From positions 1 to 12,995 of the forward strand of contig VBJS01000034.1 of NCBI GenBank assembly GCA_005880055.1: a stretch of DNA of 12,995 nt, given 5' to 3'. The translations under genes were made by a program, and so were the position numbers. Position 1 is the first letter of the stretch; each line of letters begins with the position of its first letter. The notes under the pieces were generated by a model. The model saw only the letters and a program-made list of their open reading frames with translations, did no database searches and was not told where the DNA came from. Source of the DNA: Chloroflexota bacterium. GTDB lineage: Bacteria; Chloroflexota; Dehalococcoidia; SM23-28-2; RBG-16-64-32. Of the stretch, positions 1-7,180 are shown in pieces.

Positions 1-532
1 CCGTCTTATCCAGCGTGTAGCGGCGTGTCTTCACGCCGTTCACCGATTCGTCCGCGGCCGTAGCGCCGTCCAAACCGGAGGCGATCTCCTGCACGATTTC
101 GTTGCAGACGACGCCGGGCGTCAAAAAGCCAATCTCCGGCGTAGTCAGCTTTTGCTCTTCCCAGGTGTCTCCAAAGCGCTCCCAGCGCTTATCGCCAATC
201 GCCCGCAGCTCCACTTCATCGCTCTGGAAGTGGAGCACGGCCTGTGTGCGGTCTGGCGCAACATGCGATCCGTCGATATTAAAGTCAGATAGCAACGCGG
301 CGAGGGTATCGGCAAAGCTGCCGAGCGGCGCGGAAGTCGCAGCACCGGGCGTGGTCTGAAAGGCGGGAGACTGCAGTTTGACCGTGATGGTATAGCGGTA
401 TGAGCTAAGGTTATCCACGTTCTCACAGGAAGCGGTAACACCCTTTGGCGCAGTCTCGCCCTGCTTACCACAGCAGGCGATGACAAGCGCCAGGACCAAC
501 GCCGGGGCCGTTAACCAGTATGTTCGTCGCAA
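1..532 (-). CDS. Secreted lipoprotein, LppX/LprG-like (partial, C-terminus outside window)
   Basis: An open frame runs from a TTG at 532 to the window edge, giving about 177 residues; it is partial. The start gives a typical lipoprotein signal: Arg2-Arg3, a hydrophobic core (residues 6-18) and a lipobox Val17-Ile18-Ala19-Cys20, so Cys20 should be lipidated and the protein anchored outside the membrane. TTG was chosen because an in-frame stop lies at 560-562 and no ATG or GTG precedes the signal peptide; a weak GGAACAG precedes it. The mature part is rich in short beta-strand-like segments and ends near a NGVKTRRYTLDK stretch. This resembles LppX/LprA/LprF/LprG-type lipoproteins with a LolA-like fold, which bind lipids. 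Family assignment is by pattern memory only; the lipoprotein call is firmer than the family. Confidence 0.6.
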   Translation of the reverse strand, partial: MRRTYWLTAPALVLALVIACCGKQGETAPKGVTASCENVDNLSSYRYTITVKLQSPAFQTTPGAATSAPLGSFADTLAALLSDFNIDGSHVAPDRTQAVLHFQSDEVELRAIGDKRWERFGDTWEEQKLTTPEIGFLTPGVVCNEIVQEIASGLDGATAADESVNGVKTRRYTLDKT

Positions 533-727
533 ATTCTGTTCCAGTGCCGGGCCGCCGTTTCACAACTTACCATTTCCGCGTGGCGGCCGGTTACGCGGCG
601 TTAAACGGCTTCCATGTCCGCCGTTGAGACCTCGCCGGCCGGTTCTGGCAGCCTTCTTTCAAGATGCAGCACTGATGAGGAAGGTTACAGTGCCGGGCGC
701 CTGAGGGCGCGGACGGCTATGGTTTTT

Positions 728-1384
728 CTAGCCCCCTCGCTCGGCGCGTCGGGCCTCGATGTACTCTACGCTCCGCCGGTACGCCTCCTCTTCGATGAGT
801 CCGCTGGCCATCAGGTAGTTGAGCATGGTCTGGAGGCCGAGAATTGAGATCAGGTTATAGCCTCGAGCCTTCAATTGCTGCTTGGCGCCTTCTTGGCGGT
901 CCAGCAACACCAGCACATCGTTGACATGCAGGCCGGCGTTGGCCGCCAGGAAATTGCCCGTCTCCACGATGCCCCCACCGCTGGTAACGAGGTCATCGAT
1001 TAGGAGCACGTGCTCCGCGCGCTCATAACGTCCTTCCACGAAGACGCGGTTGCCGTTTCGCTCCTTGGCTGGATGGACGTAGATCATCGGCACGCGCCCG
1101 CGGAGGGAGAACGCCGTAGCAAGGTGAAGGCCGCCGAACGGTATGCCGCAAACACGCTGAAACGGCTGCAGCTGAGGATGAAGCATGGACTGTAGCGTCT
1201 GGACCTCCTCGTGCATGACGCGGGCGGCGCGGGCAAGCGCCCGGGGGTTGCTAATGAGGAGACGAAGGTTTACGTATACAGGAGAGTGTTGAGTAGTGCG
1301 GCCAATAGTGAAATCGCCAAACTGAACGGCGCCGAGGTCCCAGAGCGCCTTAGCCAGCCAGAGATTACCTGCGTTCTCCGCCAT
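728..1384 (-). CDS. pyrE: Orotate phosphoribosyltransferase-like protein
   Basis: A type I phosphoribosyltransferase, 218 residues from ATG 1384. The PRPP-binding motif VLLIDDLVTSGGG is at residues 126-138. The N-terminal region (LAKALWDLGAVQFGDFT, then HSPVYVNLRLL) is the typical opening of orotate phosphoribosyltransferase, which joins orotate to PRPP to make OMP in pyrimidine synthesis. The usual catalytic-loop signature RKExKxHG is altered here to PAKERNGN (about 105-112), so substrate specificity is less certain than the fold. A GTG at 1426 would add 14 residues and has a GAGGA four bases upstream; I prefer 1384 because it places the conserved N-terminus at the usual distance. It lies downstream of the dehydrogenase gene on the same strand, 126 bases away, possibly in one transcript. 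Confidence 0.8.
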   Translation of the reverse strand: MAENAGNLWLAKALWDLGAVQFGDFTIGRTTQHSPVYVNLRLLISNPRALARAARVMHEEVQTLQSMLHPQLQPFQRVCGIPFGGLHLATAFSLRGRVPMIYVHPAKERNGNRVFVEGRYERAEHVLLIDDLVTSGGGIVETGNFLAANAGLHVNDVLVLLDRQEGAKQQLKARGYNLISILGLQTMLNYLMASGLIEEEAYRRSVEYIEARRAERGG

Positions 1385-1510
1385 TAAGCCTGTCACATGG
1401 CCACGGGCAACGAAAAAGGCCTGCACCGCGTCCTCAGCGGGCGGAGCGGCAGCGGCCTTATCTGCTGGTCAGTGGCTAGCGCGAACGATATCACCGTGAA
1501 TCTTTGCCTG

Positions 1511-2563
1511 TCAAGGCGAAATAAAGGGCATTTCAGCACTTTTCTGACCATATCCTCCCGACTCCCGCATGCGTTCCCGCCAGCGCGGGATGACGGAGGG
1601 ATTGACCACGTTCCTCGGCGGGCGTCCCTCAAGTGCCTCTACTAGCTGCCCCGCCGCAAGCATCGCCATCCTCGACCGGGTGGCGATGCTTGCGCTGGCG
1701 ATATGCGGTGTCAGGACAACGTTTTCCAGGCTGAGCAGCGGGTGATCGGCAGGCAGAGGCTCGGGATCGGTTACATCCAGGGCCGCGCCGGCAATGCGCC
1801 CTTCTTTGAGTGCCGCGTGCAGGGCGGCGTGGTCTACGAGTGGCCCGCGGGCCGTATTGACCAGGACCGCAGATGGCTTCATGAGGCGGAGTCTACCTTG
1901 ATTGACCATGCCTCGAGTCTCGGGGTTGAGCGGGGCGTGAAGCGTGATAATGTCCGATTCGGCGAACACGCGGTCCAGGTCGACTAACTGCATGCGGTAG
2001 CGGCGCTCGAGTCCCGGTTTAGCGGTCCGGCTGTTGTAGAAGATGCGCATCCCGAAGCCCCGGGCGCGCCTTGCCACCTGGCGGCCGATGCCTCCCATGC
2101 CGACAATGCCGAGGGTGGCATCGTGGACGTCGCAACCCAGCAGCGTTTCCGGTCCCCATGTCTGCCAGCGTCCGTGCCGTACGTAGCGATCTGCTTCAAC
2201 CACGCGCCGGGCAACCACCAGAATGAGGGCGAACGCGAAGTCAGCCGTCGTTTCGCTGAGGACGCCGGGGGTTCGTGTGATCAGCACCGCGTGCTCAGTA
2301 GCTGCCTTCACATCAATGTTGTCATATCCGGTCGCCATATTGCTGACAACGCGCAGCCGATCGGATGCGGCGCCGAAGAGCGGACGGTCAACGGCATCGG
2401 TGAGCAGCGTCAGGATACCGTCTGAGATCGCAGCTTGCCTTCGCAACTCAGGGGGCGGGGGCGGCAGTTCGCCGGGCCAGACTTCCAGCCGGCACTTCTC
2501 TTTCAGGAAATCGAGCGCCGGTCCAGGCAGATGGCGGGTGATGAAGACCCGCGGTTGGGGCAT
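1511..2563 (-). CDS. D-2-hydroxyacid dehydrogenase (glyoxylate/hydroxypyruvate reductase type)
   Basis: A 350-residue NAD(P)-dependent D-isomer-specific 2-hydroxyacid dehydrogenase, cytosolic, probably interconverting glyoxylate/glycolate or hydroxypyruvate/glycerate. Visible features: the substrate-domain loop SNMATGYDNID (74-84), the Rossmann motif GMGGIG (155-160), catalytic Arg239 in NTARG, Glu268 in DPEP and His287 in TPHIAS. After the second Rossmann strand the sequence reads FYNSRT with no acidic residue, compatible with NADPH use. The ATG overlaps the TGA of the upstream DinB-family gene by one base (TGATG), so translation is probably coupled; there is no good Shine-Dalgarno. The core normally ends near residue 322; the last 28 residues include translated palindromic repeat sequence (listed separately). 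Substrate cannot be fixed from sequence alone. Confidence 0.88.
   Translation of the reverse strand: MPQPRVFITRHLPGPALDFLKEKCRLEVWPGELPPPPPELRRQAAISDGILTLLTDAVDRPLFGAASDRLRVVSNMATGYDNIDVKAATEHAVLITRTPGVLSETTADFAFALILVVARRVVEADRYVRHGRWQTWGPETLLGCDVHDATLGIVGMGGIGRQVARRARGFGMRIFYNSRTAKPGLERRYRMQLVDLDRVFAESDIITLHAPLNPETRGMVNQGRLRLMKPSAVLVNTARGPLVDHAALHAALKEGRIAGAALDVTDPEPLPADHPLLSLENVVLTPHIASASIATRSRMAMLAAGQLVEALEGRPPRNVVNPSVIPRWRERMRESGGYGQKSAEMPFISP
1575..1590. repeat. Palindromic repeat in the 3' end of the dehydrogenase gene
   Basis: TCCCGC (1575-1580), loop CAGC, GCGGGA (1585-1590) form a perfect 6-bp stem. With its flanks (CGTCATCCCGCGCTGGCGGGAA on the minus strand, split here for length as CGTCATCCCGCG and CTGGCGGGAA) it looks like the widespread dispersed repeats of the CGTCATTCCCGCG type. 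It encodes residues just after the conserved C-terminus of the enzyme, SVIPRWRER. Confidence 0.5.
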
Positions 2564-3102
2564 CAGCCGGCGGCGGGACGCGAGGGCCGGCGCTGATCTG
2601 GCTCAGCGCCGGTGCTGAAGCGGGGCTTGTATGCCGGCTCTTCGCCTCGCACCTGGTCGTAATGCATGCGGTCGTGGCGATAGTATGAGCGCAGCCACTG
2701 CATGGCCGTAAGAGAACCGAAGATGGCGTTGCTTGCCCTGCGCTCGAAATCTTCCGGCCGCATCGATTCGATTACGCGCATCGTCTGTTCGCGTTGACTC
2801 CGCATCTCGGCGATGTGCTCGCCTACTGTGTGCCTCTCGGCCTCTTCGAGTGGGATAGCCGGGCGTTCGCCGCGGACGTCGTCCACCACTGCGCCATCCT
2901 CTTCGAGGGCGCGCTGTACCCAGGCGCGATATGCTGTCTCCATCTCGCAGAGGTGGGACATCTGTTGCTTCTGGTTCCACTCCCCCGGCTTAGGCGGGCT
3001 AGACGCCTGTTCCTCCGTCATAGCCTGCAACACAGCCAGCAGCCGTTCCCGCTCCTTGGTCATCTTCTCGATGAGTTCTTGGGTTTGTGTGGGGTCTGCC
3101 AT
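2563..3102 (-). CDS. DinB-family (four-helix bundle) metal-binding protein
   Basis: A 179-residue protein of the DinB/YfiT-like superfamily: four-helix proteins that bind a divalent metal through three histidines, some of them thiol-dependent transferases, most uncharacterised. The expected ligands are visible: His50 in MSHLCEME, and His143 and His147 in YRHDRMHYDQ. The opening (helix, then EWNQKQQMSHLCE) matches the family's W-x(3-6)-HL pattern. Start ATG 3102 has a strong GAGGAGG at 3108-3114, five bases upstream. The last 20 or so residues are Arg/Pro-rich and contain a 10-bp palindrome at DNA level. It is coupled to the downstream dehydrogenase by a TGATG overlap. Function is unknown; cytosolic, no signal peptide. 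Confidence 0.82.
   Translation of the reverse strand: MADPTQTQELIEKMTKERERLLAVLQAMTEEQASSPPKPGEWNQKQQMSHLCEMETAYRAWVQRALEEDGAVVDDVRGERPAIPLEEAERHTVGEHIAEMRSQREQTMRVIESMRPEDFERRASNAIFGSLTAMQWLRSYYRHDRMHYDQVRGEEPAYKPRFSTGAEPDQRRPSRPAAG
2587..2612. repeat. 10-bp perfect inverted repeat in the 3' end of the DinB-family gene
   Basis: CCGGCGCTGA (2587-2596) and TCAGCGCCGG (2603-2612) are perfectly complementary around a 6-base loop. No T-tract follows on either strand, so it is not a classical intrinsic terminator. It lies 24 bases inside the gene end, just before the coupled dehydrogenase start on the minus strand. Confidence 0.6.
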
Positions 3103-3152
3103 CTCGGCCTCCTCGCCGCATGATCAGCCCACGCTCCGCTGCCTGTCAACAG

Positions 3153-3181
3153 TTCCCGCCCCTGCTTCGCTCGGTTACAAT
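3153..3181 (+). promoter_or_regulatory. Weak candidate promoter for the rhodanese-HAD pair
   Basis: TACAAT at 3176-3181 is a good -10 box; TTCCCG at 3153-3158 (17-base spacer) is a poor -35. It lies in the divergent gap between the DinB-family gene and the rhodanese gene, which must hold promoters for both directions. Position and -10 quality are the only support. Confidence 0.3.
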
Positions 3182-3251
3182 AGGGGAAGGAAGGGCTTAT
3201 GGCGGACGCATGAACCGCAGCCGAGCCAGATGAGCCGAGGAGGCGCCCCCA

Positions 3252-3587
3252 ATGTCTAGAAAAGACCCGCGCGAGCCGTTTACGAGAATCGACGTCAACG
3301 AGGCTAGAGAAATGATGGCGCAGGAGGCCGTCGCAGTGATCGACGTACGGGAACCGCATGAGTACAACGCCGGCCATGTGCCGGCGGCCACCCTGATACC
3401 TGTGAACAGTGTCTACGCGCGCCGTGAGGAACTGCCCAAGGATAAGGACCTGATCTTCGTCTGCGCCGTGGGGCAGCGAAGCGCCCTCGCCTGCGAGATG
3501 GCGGCCGCCGCGGGCCTGACGCGGCTCTTCAACCTGGACGGTGGCACGGACGCCTGGATCAAAGCGGGCAACCCGGTAGACAAGTAA
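3252..3587 (+). CDS. Single-domain rhodanese (sulfurtransferase)
   Basis: A 111-residue single-domain rhodanese, the usual length for the family, cytosolic. It should transfer a sulfane sulfur through a cysteine persulfide to thiol acceptors such as cyanide or a protein. Visible: VIDVREPHEYNAGHVPAA (29-46) containing the CH2A-like VREPHEY, the active-site loop CAVGQRS (71-77) with catalytic Cys71, and the C-terminal LDGGTDAW (95-102). Cys81 is a second cysteine close by. ATG 3252 has a strong GAGGAGG at 3237-3243, eight bases upstream. It ends five bases before the HAD gene and is probably cotranscribed with it. The acceptor is not identifiable. Confidence 0.92.
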   Translation: MSRKDPREPFTRIDVNEAREMMAQEAVAVIDVREPHEYNAGHVPAATLIPVNSVYARREELPKDKDLIFVCAVGQRSALACEMAAAAGLTRLFNLDGGTDAWIKAGNPVDK

Positions 3588-3592
3588 GAGCT

Positions 3593-4333
3593 TTGCCTCG
3601 CGTCTTCCTCTTCGACATCGACAACACGCTACTCTACACAGGCGGCGCCGGGAGCCTGGCAATGACGCAGGCATTCGAGGAGTTATTCGGTGTGGCCGAT
3701 GGCTTCGCTCACGTGGAGTTCAGCGGCATGACGGACCGCTTTATCTTGCAGGGTGGGCTGGACGCGCACTGCATTCAGGGCGGTTGCGAGACGCACCTCG
3801 AGCGTTTCACGCAGCGCTACTACGAGCTGCTACCCGACAGTCTTCGAGAGCGGAAGGGCCACCTGATGCCCGGCTTCCCGCAGCTGCTTCAGGCGCTCTC
3901 GAATAACGATCGGGCGCGCCTGGGCCTTGCCACCGGTAACTTCAAACGGGCAGCGATGATAAAGCTTGATTACTACGGCCTCAGCAAGTACTTCTCCGGA
4001 GGCGGTTTCGGCGAAGAGAGCCTTCACCGCGGCGACCTTGTCCGCGCAGCCATTGAGCGGGTGGCGAATGGAGCGGAGCCCCAGGACGTCTTCGTAATTG
4101 GAGATACACCGCATGACGTCGCCTCTGCGCTGGACAACGGCGTGATGGCCGTAGGAGTGGCAACAGGCAATTACAGCGTCGAACAGCTCCAGGCCAGCGG
4201 TGCCCAGGTGGTCTTCTCAGACTTTGCGGACTGGCGGTCGGCGGCGGCGGCCCTGCTAGCGGAGCCCCTCGGGAACGCGACGCATCAGGTACCCGCGGAC
4301 GAGGCCTGGGAGCCGGGCGCCAGGCGCTCGTAG
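3593..4333 (+). CDS. HAD-superfamily phosphatase, phosphoglycolate-phosphatase-like
   Basis: A 246-residue HAD hydrolase with an alpha-helical C1 cap, cytosolic, expected to remove phosphate from a small molecule. Motif I is FDIDNT with nucleophile Asp8 and acid/base Asp10; motif II is LATGN with Thr114; motif IV is GDTPHD (170-175). The motif III basic residue is Lys124 or Arg146; the usual S-K-P is absent. The TTG start at 3593 is forced: it lies five bases after the rhodanese stop and motif I begins at residue 7, so no later start would keep the nucleophile. Translation is probably coupled to the rhodanese. The last 16 codons overlap the opposite-strand ATPase gene by 49 bases. Phosphoglycolate is only the most likely substrate. 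Confidence 0.85.
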   Translation: MPRVFLFDIDNTLLYTGGAGSLAMTQAFEELFGVADGFAHVEFSGMTDRFILQGGLDAHCIQGGCETHLERFTQRYYELLPDSLRERKGHLMPGFPQLLQALSNNDRARLGLATGNFKRAAMIKLDYYGLSKYFSGGGFGEESLHRGDLVRAAIERVANGAEPQDVFVIGDTPHDVASALDNGVMAVGVATGNYSVEQLQASGAQVVFSDFADWRSAAAALLAEPLGNATHQVPADEAWEPGARRS

Positions 4334-5121
4334 TACTGCTCAATCGCCGAATTCACTTCCGGGATAGAACCGGCGCCCTTTTCCTGCAAGGAGTTAAGGA
4401 ACGCTTCCCGGCTGTCCATCTCCTTCTCGAGTTGAGCAGGGGATAGCCCCGCCCACTCCGCGAGTGCTTCCGCCGGCAAACGTTCGCCGAGTATCTCGAA
4501 GGTATCGGTGCTTTCCTGCCACCTGGCCAGTTGCCCGGTGGTCACGTCATCGCCACTATCCCCCACCAACACGACCTCCGCCACGCGGCGGATCAGGCGG
4601 CCTGCCCGGCCGATGTGCAGTGGAACGATGAACGTCAGCGCGGCGATGTGCTTCGCCGGGATATGGAGGTCGCCCCGGAGTTGCGCCAGTACGCCGTCAA
4701 CGGTGTCTGCGTGCATCGTGGAAGCAAGGCGGTAACCCTGAGACACAAGCTCGAAGGCACGGCGAGCATTGTCGTCCCAGGTATAAACGGGGATGTGATC
4801 GCTCAGCTCGTTAATCAGGATGTAGGTTGCGTAACTCTCGGAGAGTGGCGGTAGAGCGAAGGGCTCGCCGTAACCGCGGGTGAAGTAGACGGCCGTCTCG
4901 GGCGGAGTGAAGGAGAGAAGAGCGCTTAGCGTCGTAGTCTTGCCCGAAGAAGGTGGGTCGGCCGCCACGATAATCGAGGCGCCGCGTTCCATGCCGATCC
5001 AGAACAGAGCCGCCAGCCTGGCAGAGAGGTTGCCGGCCTCGATCAATTCGATGATTGACATCGGTACGGGCGGCTCCCAGTGCCATCCCCACCAGCTGAC
5101 CGGCTGATTGAGCGCTCGCAT
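4285..5121 (-). CDS. Stand-alone GspE/VirB11/FlaI-type ATPase domain protein
   Basis: A 278-residue protein matching only the C-terminal motor half of secretion/pilus ATPases. Walker A is PPSSGKTT (56-63); a degenerate Walker B is ILINELSDH with Glu105 where VirB11/CpaF has GE-x-RG; the His box is STMHAD with His137. The segment from MSIIELIEAGN (21) to LLSFTPPE reads like archaeal FlaI/TadA-type ATPases. The N-terminal domain of full-length members (usually more than 400 residues) is missing, and the acidic Asp-box (IED-x-R-E in relatives) is replaced by TRGYGEPF. No pilin, platform protein or other secretion gene is nearby, so a pilus role is not supported locally. ATG 5121 is used; Met21 (5061) is possible. 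The gene overlaps the HAD gene 3' end. Confidence 0.72.
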   Translation of the reverse strand: MRALNQPVSWWGWHWEPPVPMSIIELIEAGNLSARLAALFWIGMERGASIIVAADPPSSGKTTTLSALLSFTPPETAVYFTRGYGEPFALPPLSESYATYILINELSDHIPVYTWDDNARRAFELVSQGYRLASTMHADTVDGVLAQLRGDLHIPAKHIAALTFIVPLHIGRAGRLIRRVAEVVLVGDSGDDVTTGQLARWQESTDTFEILGERLPAEALAEWAGLSPAQLEKEMDSREAFLNSLQEKGAGSIPEVNSAIEQYYERLAPGSQASSAGT

Positions 5122-5154
5122 GGCCTGATGATAGCGTAGCGGTTCAATGCGAGC

Positions 5155-5158
5155 GAGG
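5155..5158 (+). promoter_or_regulatory. Ribosome binding site deciding the alcohol dehydrogenase start
   Basis: GAGG at 5155-5158 lies six bases before ATG 5165, whereas the upstream in-frame ATG at 5147 has no purine-rich site and would begin only 26 bases from the divergent ATPase start. Confidence 0.45.
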
Positions 5159-5164
5159 CGTAAA

Positions 5165-6196
5165 ATGACCGCCGATATGGCTCGGATGACCGCTGCTTAC
5201 TGCACCGGCAAGGAGAAGATCGAGCTTCGGGACACGGACGTCCCGGAGCCGGCCGCGGGCGACGTGCTGGTCCGCGTCCGCGCCTGCGGGATCTGTGGCT
5301 CTGACCTGCACTTCTACCACGGCGCCTTCCCGGCCGCGCCCACCGTGCCGCCCGGGCACGAGTTCGCGGGGGAGATTGCTGAAGTGGGTGACGGAGTCTC
5401 TGGCTGGGCCGTTGGCGACCGCGTCGTCATCGAACCCGTACGGCATTGCCGGGAATGCAATTTCTGCCGTACGGGCCAATACAACCTGTGTCCGCGGCGG
5501 ATCCTGTTCGGGACGCTGGCCCAGGGAGCGCTGGCAGAGTATGTGGCGATGCCCGCCTACTCGCTTTACCACCTGCCGGACGACATCGACTGGGAGGTGG
5601 CTGCGCTCACGGAGCCTCTGGCGGTGGCCGTTCACGGGCTGCACATCGTTGACTTCAAGGCCGGCGAACGTGTGCTGGTACTGGGCAGCGGCGCGATCGG
5701 CCTTCTCACTGTGATGGCGGCGCGTTCGGCGGGGGCAGGCGAAATCATCGCCACCTACCGGCACGAGCACCAGGGCGAGGCGGCGCTCGCGGCTGGAGCA
5801 TCGCGGGCTGTGCGCGATGGGGAGACGGCCGGGCTCGAGAAGGAAGGTGTGGACCTGGTTGTCGAAACCGTCGGCGGGACGGCAAGCACGCTTGGCCAGG
5901 CCCTGGGTATCGTTCGGATGGGTGGGCGGATCTCAGTACTCGGCGTATTTACCCAGGGCGTGCAGTTGAACGCGCTTGTTTTGATGCTGAAGGAGATCCG
6001 GATCGCCGGCGGAATCACTTACTGCCGGCCGGGCCAGCACTCCGATTTCGACGTCGCACTCGGCATCCTGTCTCGCGAACCGGAACGGGCGCGGGCGATA
6101 ATCACTCACCGCTTCCCGCTGGCCGAAGCGACCCAGGCGTTCCAGGCGGCGGCCGACAAGTCCAGCCGTTCGCTCAAGGTCCAGGTTCACCCCTGA
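5165..6196 (+). CDS. Zinc-dependent alcohol/sorbitol dehydrogenase (MDR family)
   Basis: A 343-residue medium-chain zinc dehydrogenase, near the usual 340-350, cytosolic. Catalytic zinc ligands: Cys44 in CGICGSD, His65-Glu66 in PGHEF and Glu150 in TEP. The structural zinc site is complete, Cys95-x2-Cys98-x2-Cys101-x7-Cys109. The NAD(P)-binding motif is GSGAIG (174-179); the end of the next strand reads ATYRHEHQ, basic rather than acidic, hinting at NADP. It is of the sorbitol/threonine/2,3-butanediol dehydrogenase type; the substrate is likely a polyol or secondary alcohol but cannot be named. The start at 5165 follows GAGG; ATG 5147 would add six residues. It stands alone: divergent from the ATPase and convergent with the Lon-domain gene. 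Confidence 0.88.
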   Translation: MTADMARMTAAYCTGKEKIELRDTDVPEPAAGDVLVRVRACGICGSDLHFYHGAFPAAPTVPPGHEFAGEIAEVGDGVSGWAVGDRVVIEPVRHCRECNFCRTGQYNLCPRRILFGTLAQGALAEYVAMPAYSLYHLPDDIDWEVAALTEPLAVAVHGLHIVDFKAGERVLVLGSGAIGLLTVMAARSAGAGEIIATYRHEHQGEAALAAGASRAVRDGETAGLEKEGVDLVVETVGGTASTLGQALGIVRMGGRISVLGVFTQGVQLNALVLMLKEIRIAGGITYCRPGQHSDFDVALGILSREPERARAIITHRFPLAEATQAFQAAADKSSRSLKVQVHP

Positions 6197-6201
6197 ATCG
6201 C

Positions 6202-6218
6202 GGGCGCGGCGTGCGCCC
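6202..6218. terminator. Possible hairpin between convergent genes
   Basis: GGGCGC (6202-6207), a 5-base loop and GCGCCC (6213-6218) lie in the 33-base gap between the convergent alcohol dehydrogenase and Lon-domain genes. There is no T-tract, so a terminator role is only suggested by position. Confidence 0.25.
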
Positions 6219-6229
6219 TGGCGGTATCG

Positions 6230-6880
6230 TCAATTCAGTCTGGGGAGGCCTTGCCATCGCGTCGCGTGGGCGGAAGCGACCAACGGCTGGAGCCTGCGAA
6301 CAGCCGCGGAGAGGATCACCCGCTCCCCGTTCAGCCTCATTCGGGGAGATAACTCCTCCAGCAAACGCTGCTTCGCCGGTAACCCAAGCGGCAGCCTCGA
6401 GGCGATTTGGTCTGCCAGGCTCCCGGGCGCCGATGGCAGCATTGTTTCGCGGCTCCATCCGCCGGAGAGCGCGATCTCTAACCCAGCGTATTCGCTGAAG
6501 ATATCCGCCACCCGTTGGGCGAGCGACCGGGTCTCCTCGTCCTCCTCCACCGGCTCCGCAAGCACGTCGACCTCCGATTTGAGGTATGGCTCCCTACTGA
6601 TGTGGCGGACAATTCGAAAACGATCGGCGCCCACACAAACGAGGTTCATCCGGCCTTCGGGGAGCCGTTCCACGGCGGCGATTTGCGCGATCGTACCGAC
6701 ATCGAGCGGCTCGGCCGGCTCTCCAACCTCGCGCCCTTGACGGATGAGTGCAACGCCGAAAGGGCGGCGCTCGCGCAGGCATTCGCCCATCATCAGCTTG
6801 TAGCGCTCTTCGAAGATATGCAGTGGCATAGCGGCTCCGGGGAAAAGGACGGCGTTCAGGGGGAAGATGGGCAGTTCCAT
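6230..6880 (-). CDS. LON peptidase substrate-binding domain protein
   Basis: A 216-residue protein made of the N-terminal (substrate-recognition) domain of Lon without the AAA+ and protease domains. The opening ELPIFPLNAVLFPGAAMPLH, then IFEERYKLM, is the family signature, followed by GVALI and a middle GTIAQI segment with RFRIV (about residues 87-91). The C-terminal half is helical, as in Lon N-domains. Such stand-alone proteins are common in bacteria; the role is presumed substrate binding or adaptor function and is not established. It lies seven bases downstream of the DUF2007-like gene, probably in one operon. No clear Shine-Dalgarno precedes ATG 6880, suggesting coupling. Confidence 0.9.
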   Translation of the reverse strand: MELPIFPLNAVLFPGAAMPLHIFEERYKLMMGECLRERRPFGVALIRQGREVGEPAEPLDVGTIAQIAAVERLPEGRMNLVCVGADRFRIVRHISREPYLKSEVDVLAEPVEEDEETRSLAQRVADIFSEYAGLEIALSGGWSRETMLPSAPGSLADQIASRLPLGLPAKQRLLEELSPRMRLNGERVILSAAVRRLQPLVASAHATRWQGLPRLN

Positions 6881-6887
6881 TGCCGGG

Positions 6888-7121
6888 TCAGGATGGGGTT
6901 ACACGATCGCCTAGAAGCCAGCGAGCGCGTTTTTCGTGCTGTGCCTGGACGAAGATCTGAAGGCTGCCGGTAAGCGTGGCCGCGCCCCAGGCGGCGAGCG
7001 GCTCGGGGTTCTTCACGAACACGGCTATCGCTTCCCGCGCCAGGATATCGCGCCAGATGTTGGCCTCGATCTCATCATGGGCGATGCCAATAAGGACAAG
7101 GCGATCGCTGTGCTCGGACAT
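6888..7121 (-). CDS. Small DUF2007-like (putative signal-transducing) protein
   Basis: A 77-residue soluble protein with the pattern of the DUF2007 family: a beta-strand (RLVLIGIAHDEIEANI), a helix (WRDILAREA), then IAVFVKNPEP and a strand LQIFVQAQHEKRARWLL. DUF2007 domains are small ferredoxin-like folds annotated as putative signal transducers, with no proven function. ATG 7121 has only AGGA very close upstream. The gene is followed at seven bases by the Lon-domain gene; together they may form a two-gene unit. Real gene status is supported by protein-like composition and the tight spacing. Confidence 0.7.
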   Translation of the reverse strand: MSEHSDRLVLIGIAHDEIEANIWRDILAREAIAVFVKNPEPLAAWGAATLTGSLQIFVQAQHEKRARWLLGDRVTPS

Positions 7122-7180
7122 GATCCTATGTTAGCTCAGAGTCGGGAACATGAGGAGCCAGAACAACCGGGCTGGCTTCG

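Noticed and set aside
533..727. Small frames in the gap between the lipoprotein and pyrE genes
   Set aside because: No ribosome binding site or protein-like composition was seen; only a weak AACGGC/GCCGTT inverted repeat at 604-625 is present.
3060..3674. Minus-strand open frame of 204 residues over the rhodanese gene
   Set aside because: It is antisense to a certain rhodanese gene and its start of HAD gene, with no motifs; high GC content makes long antisense frames common.
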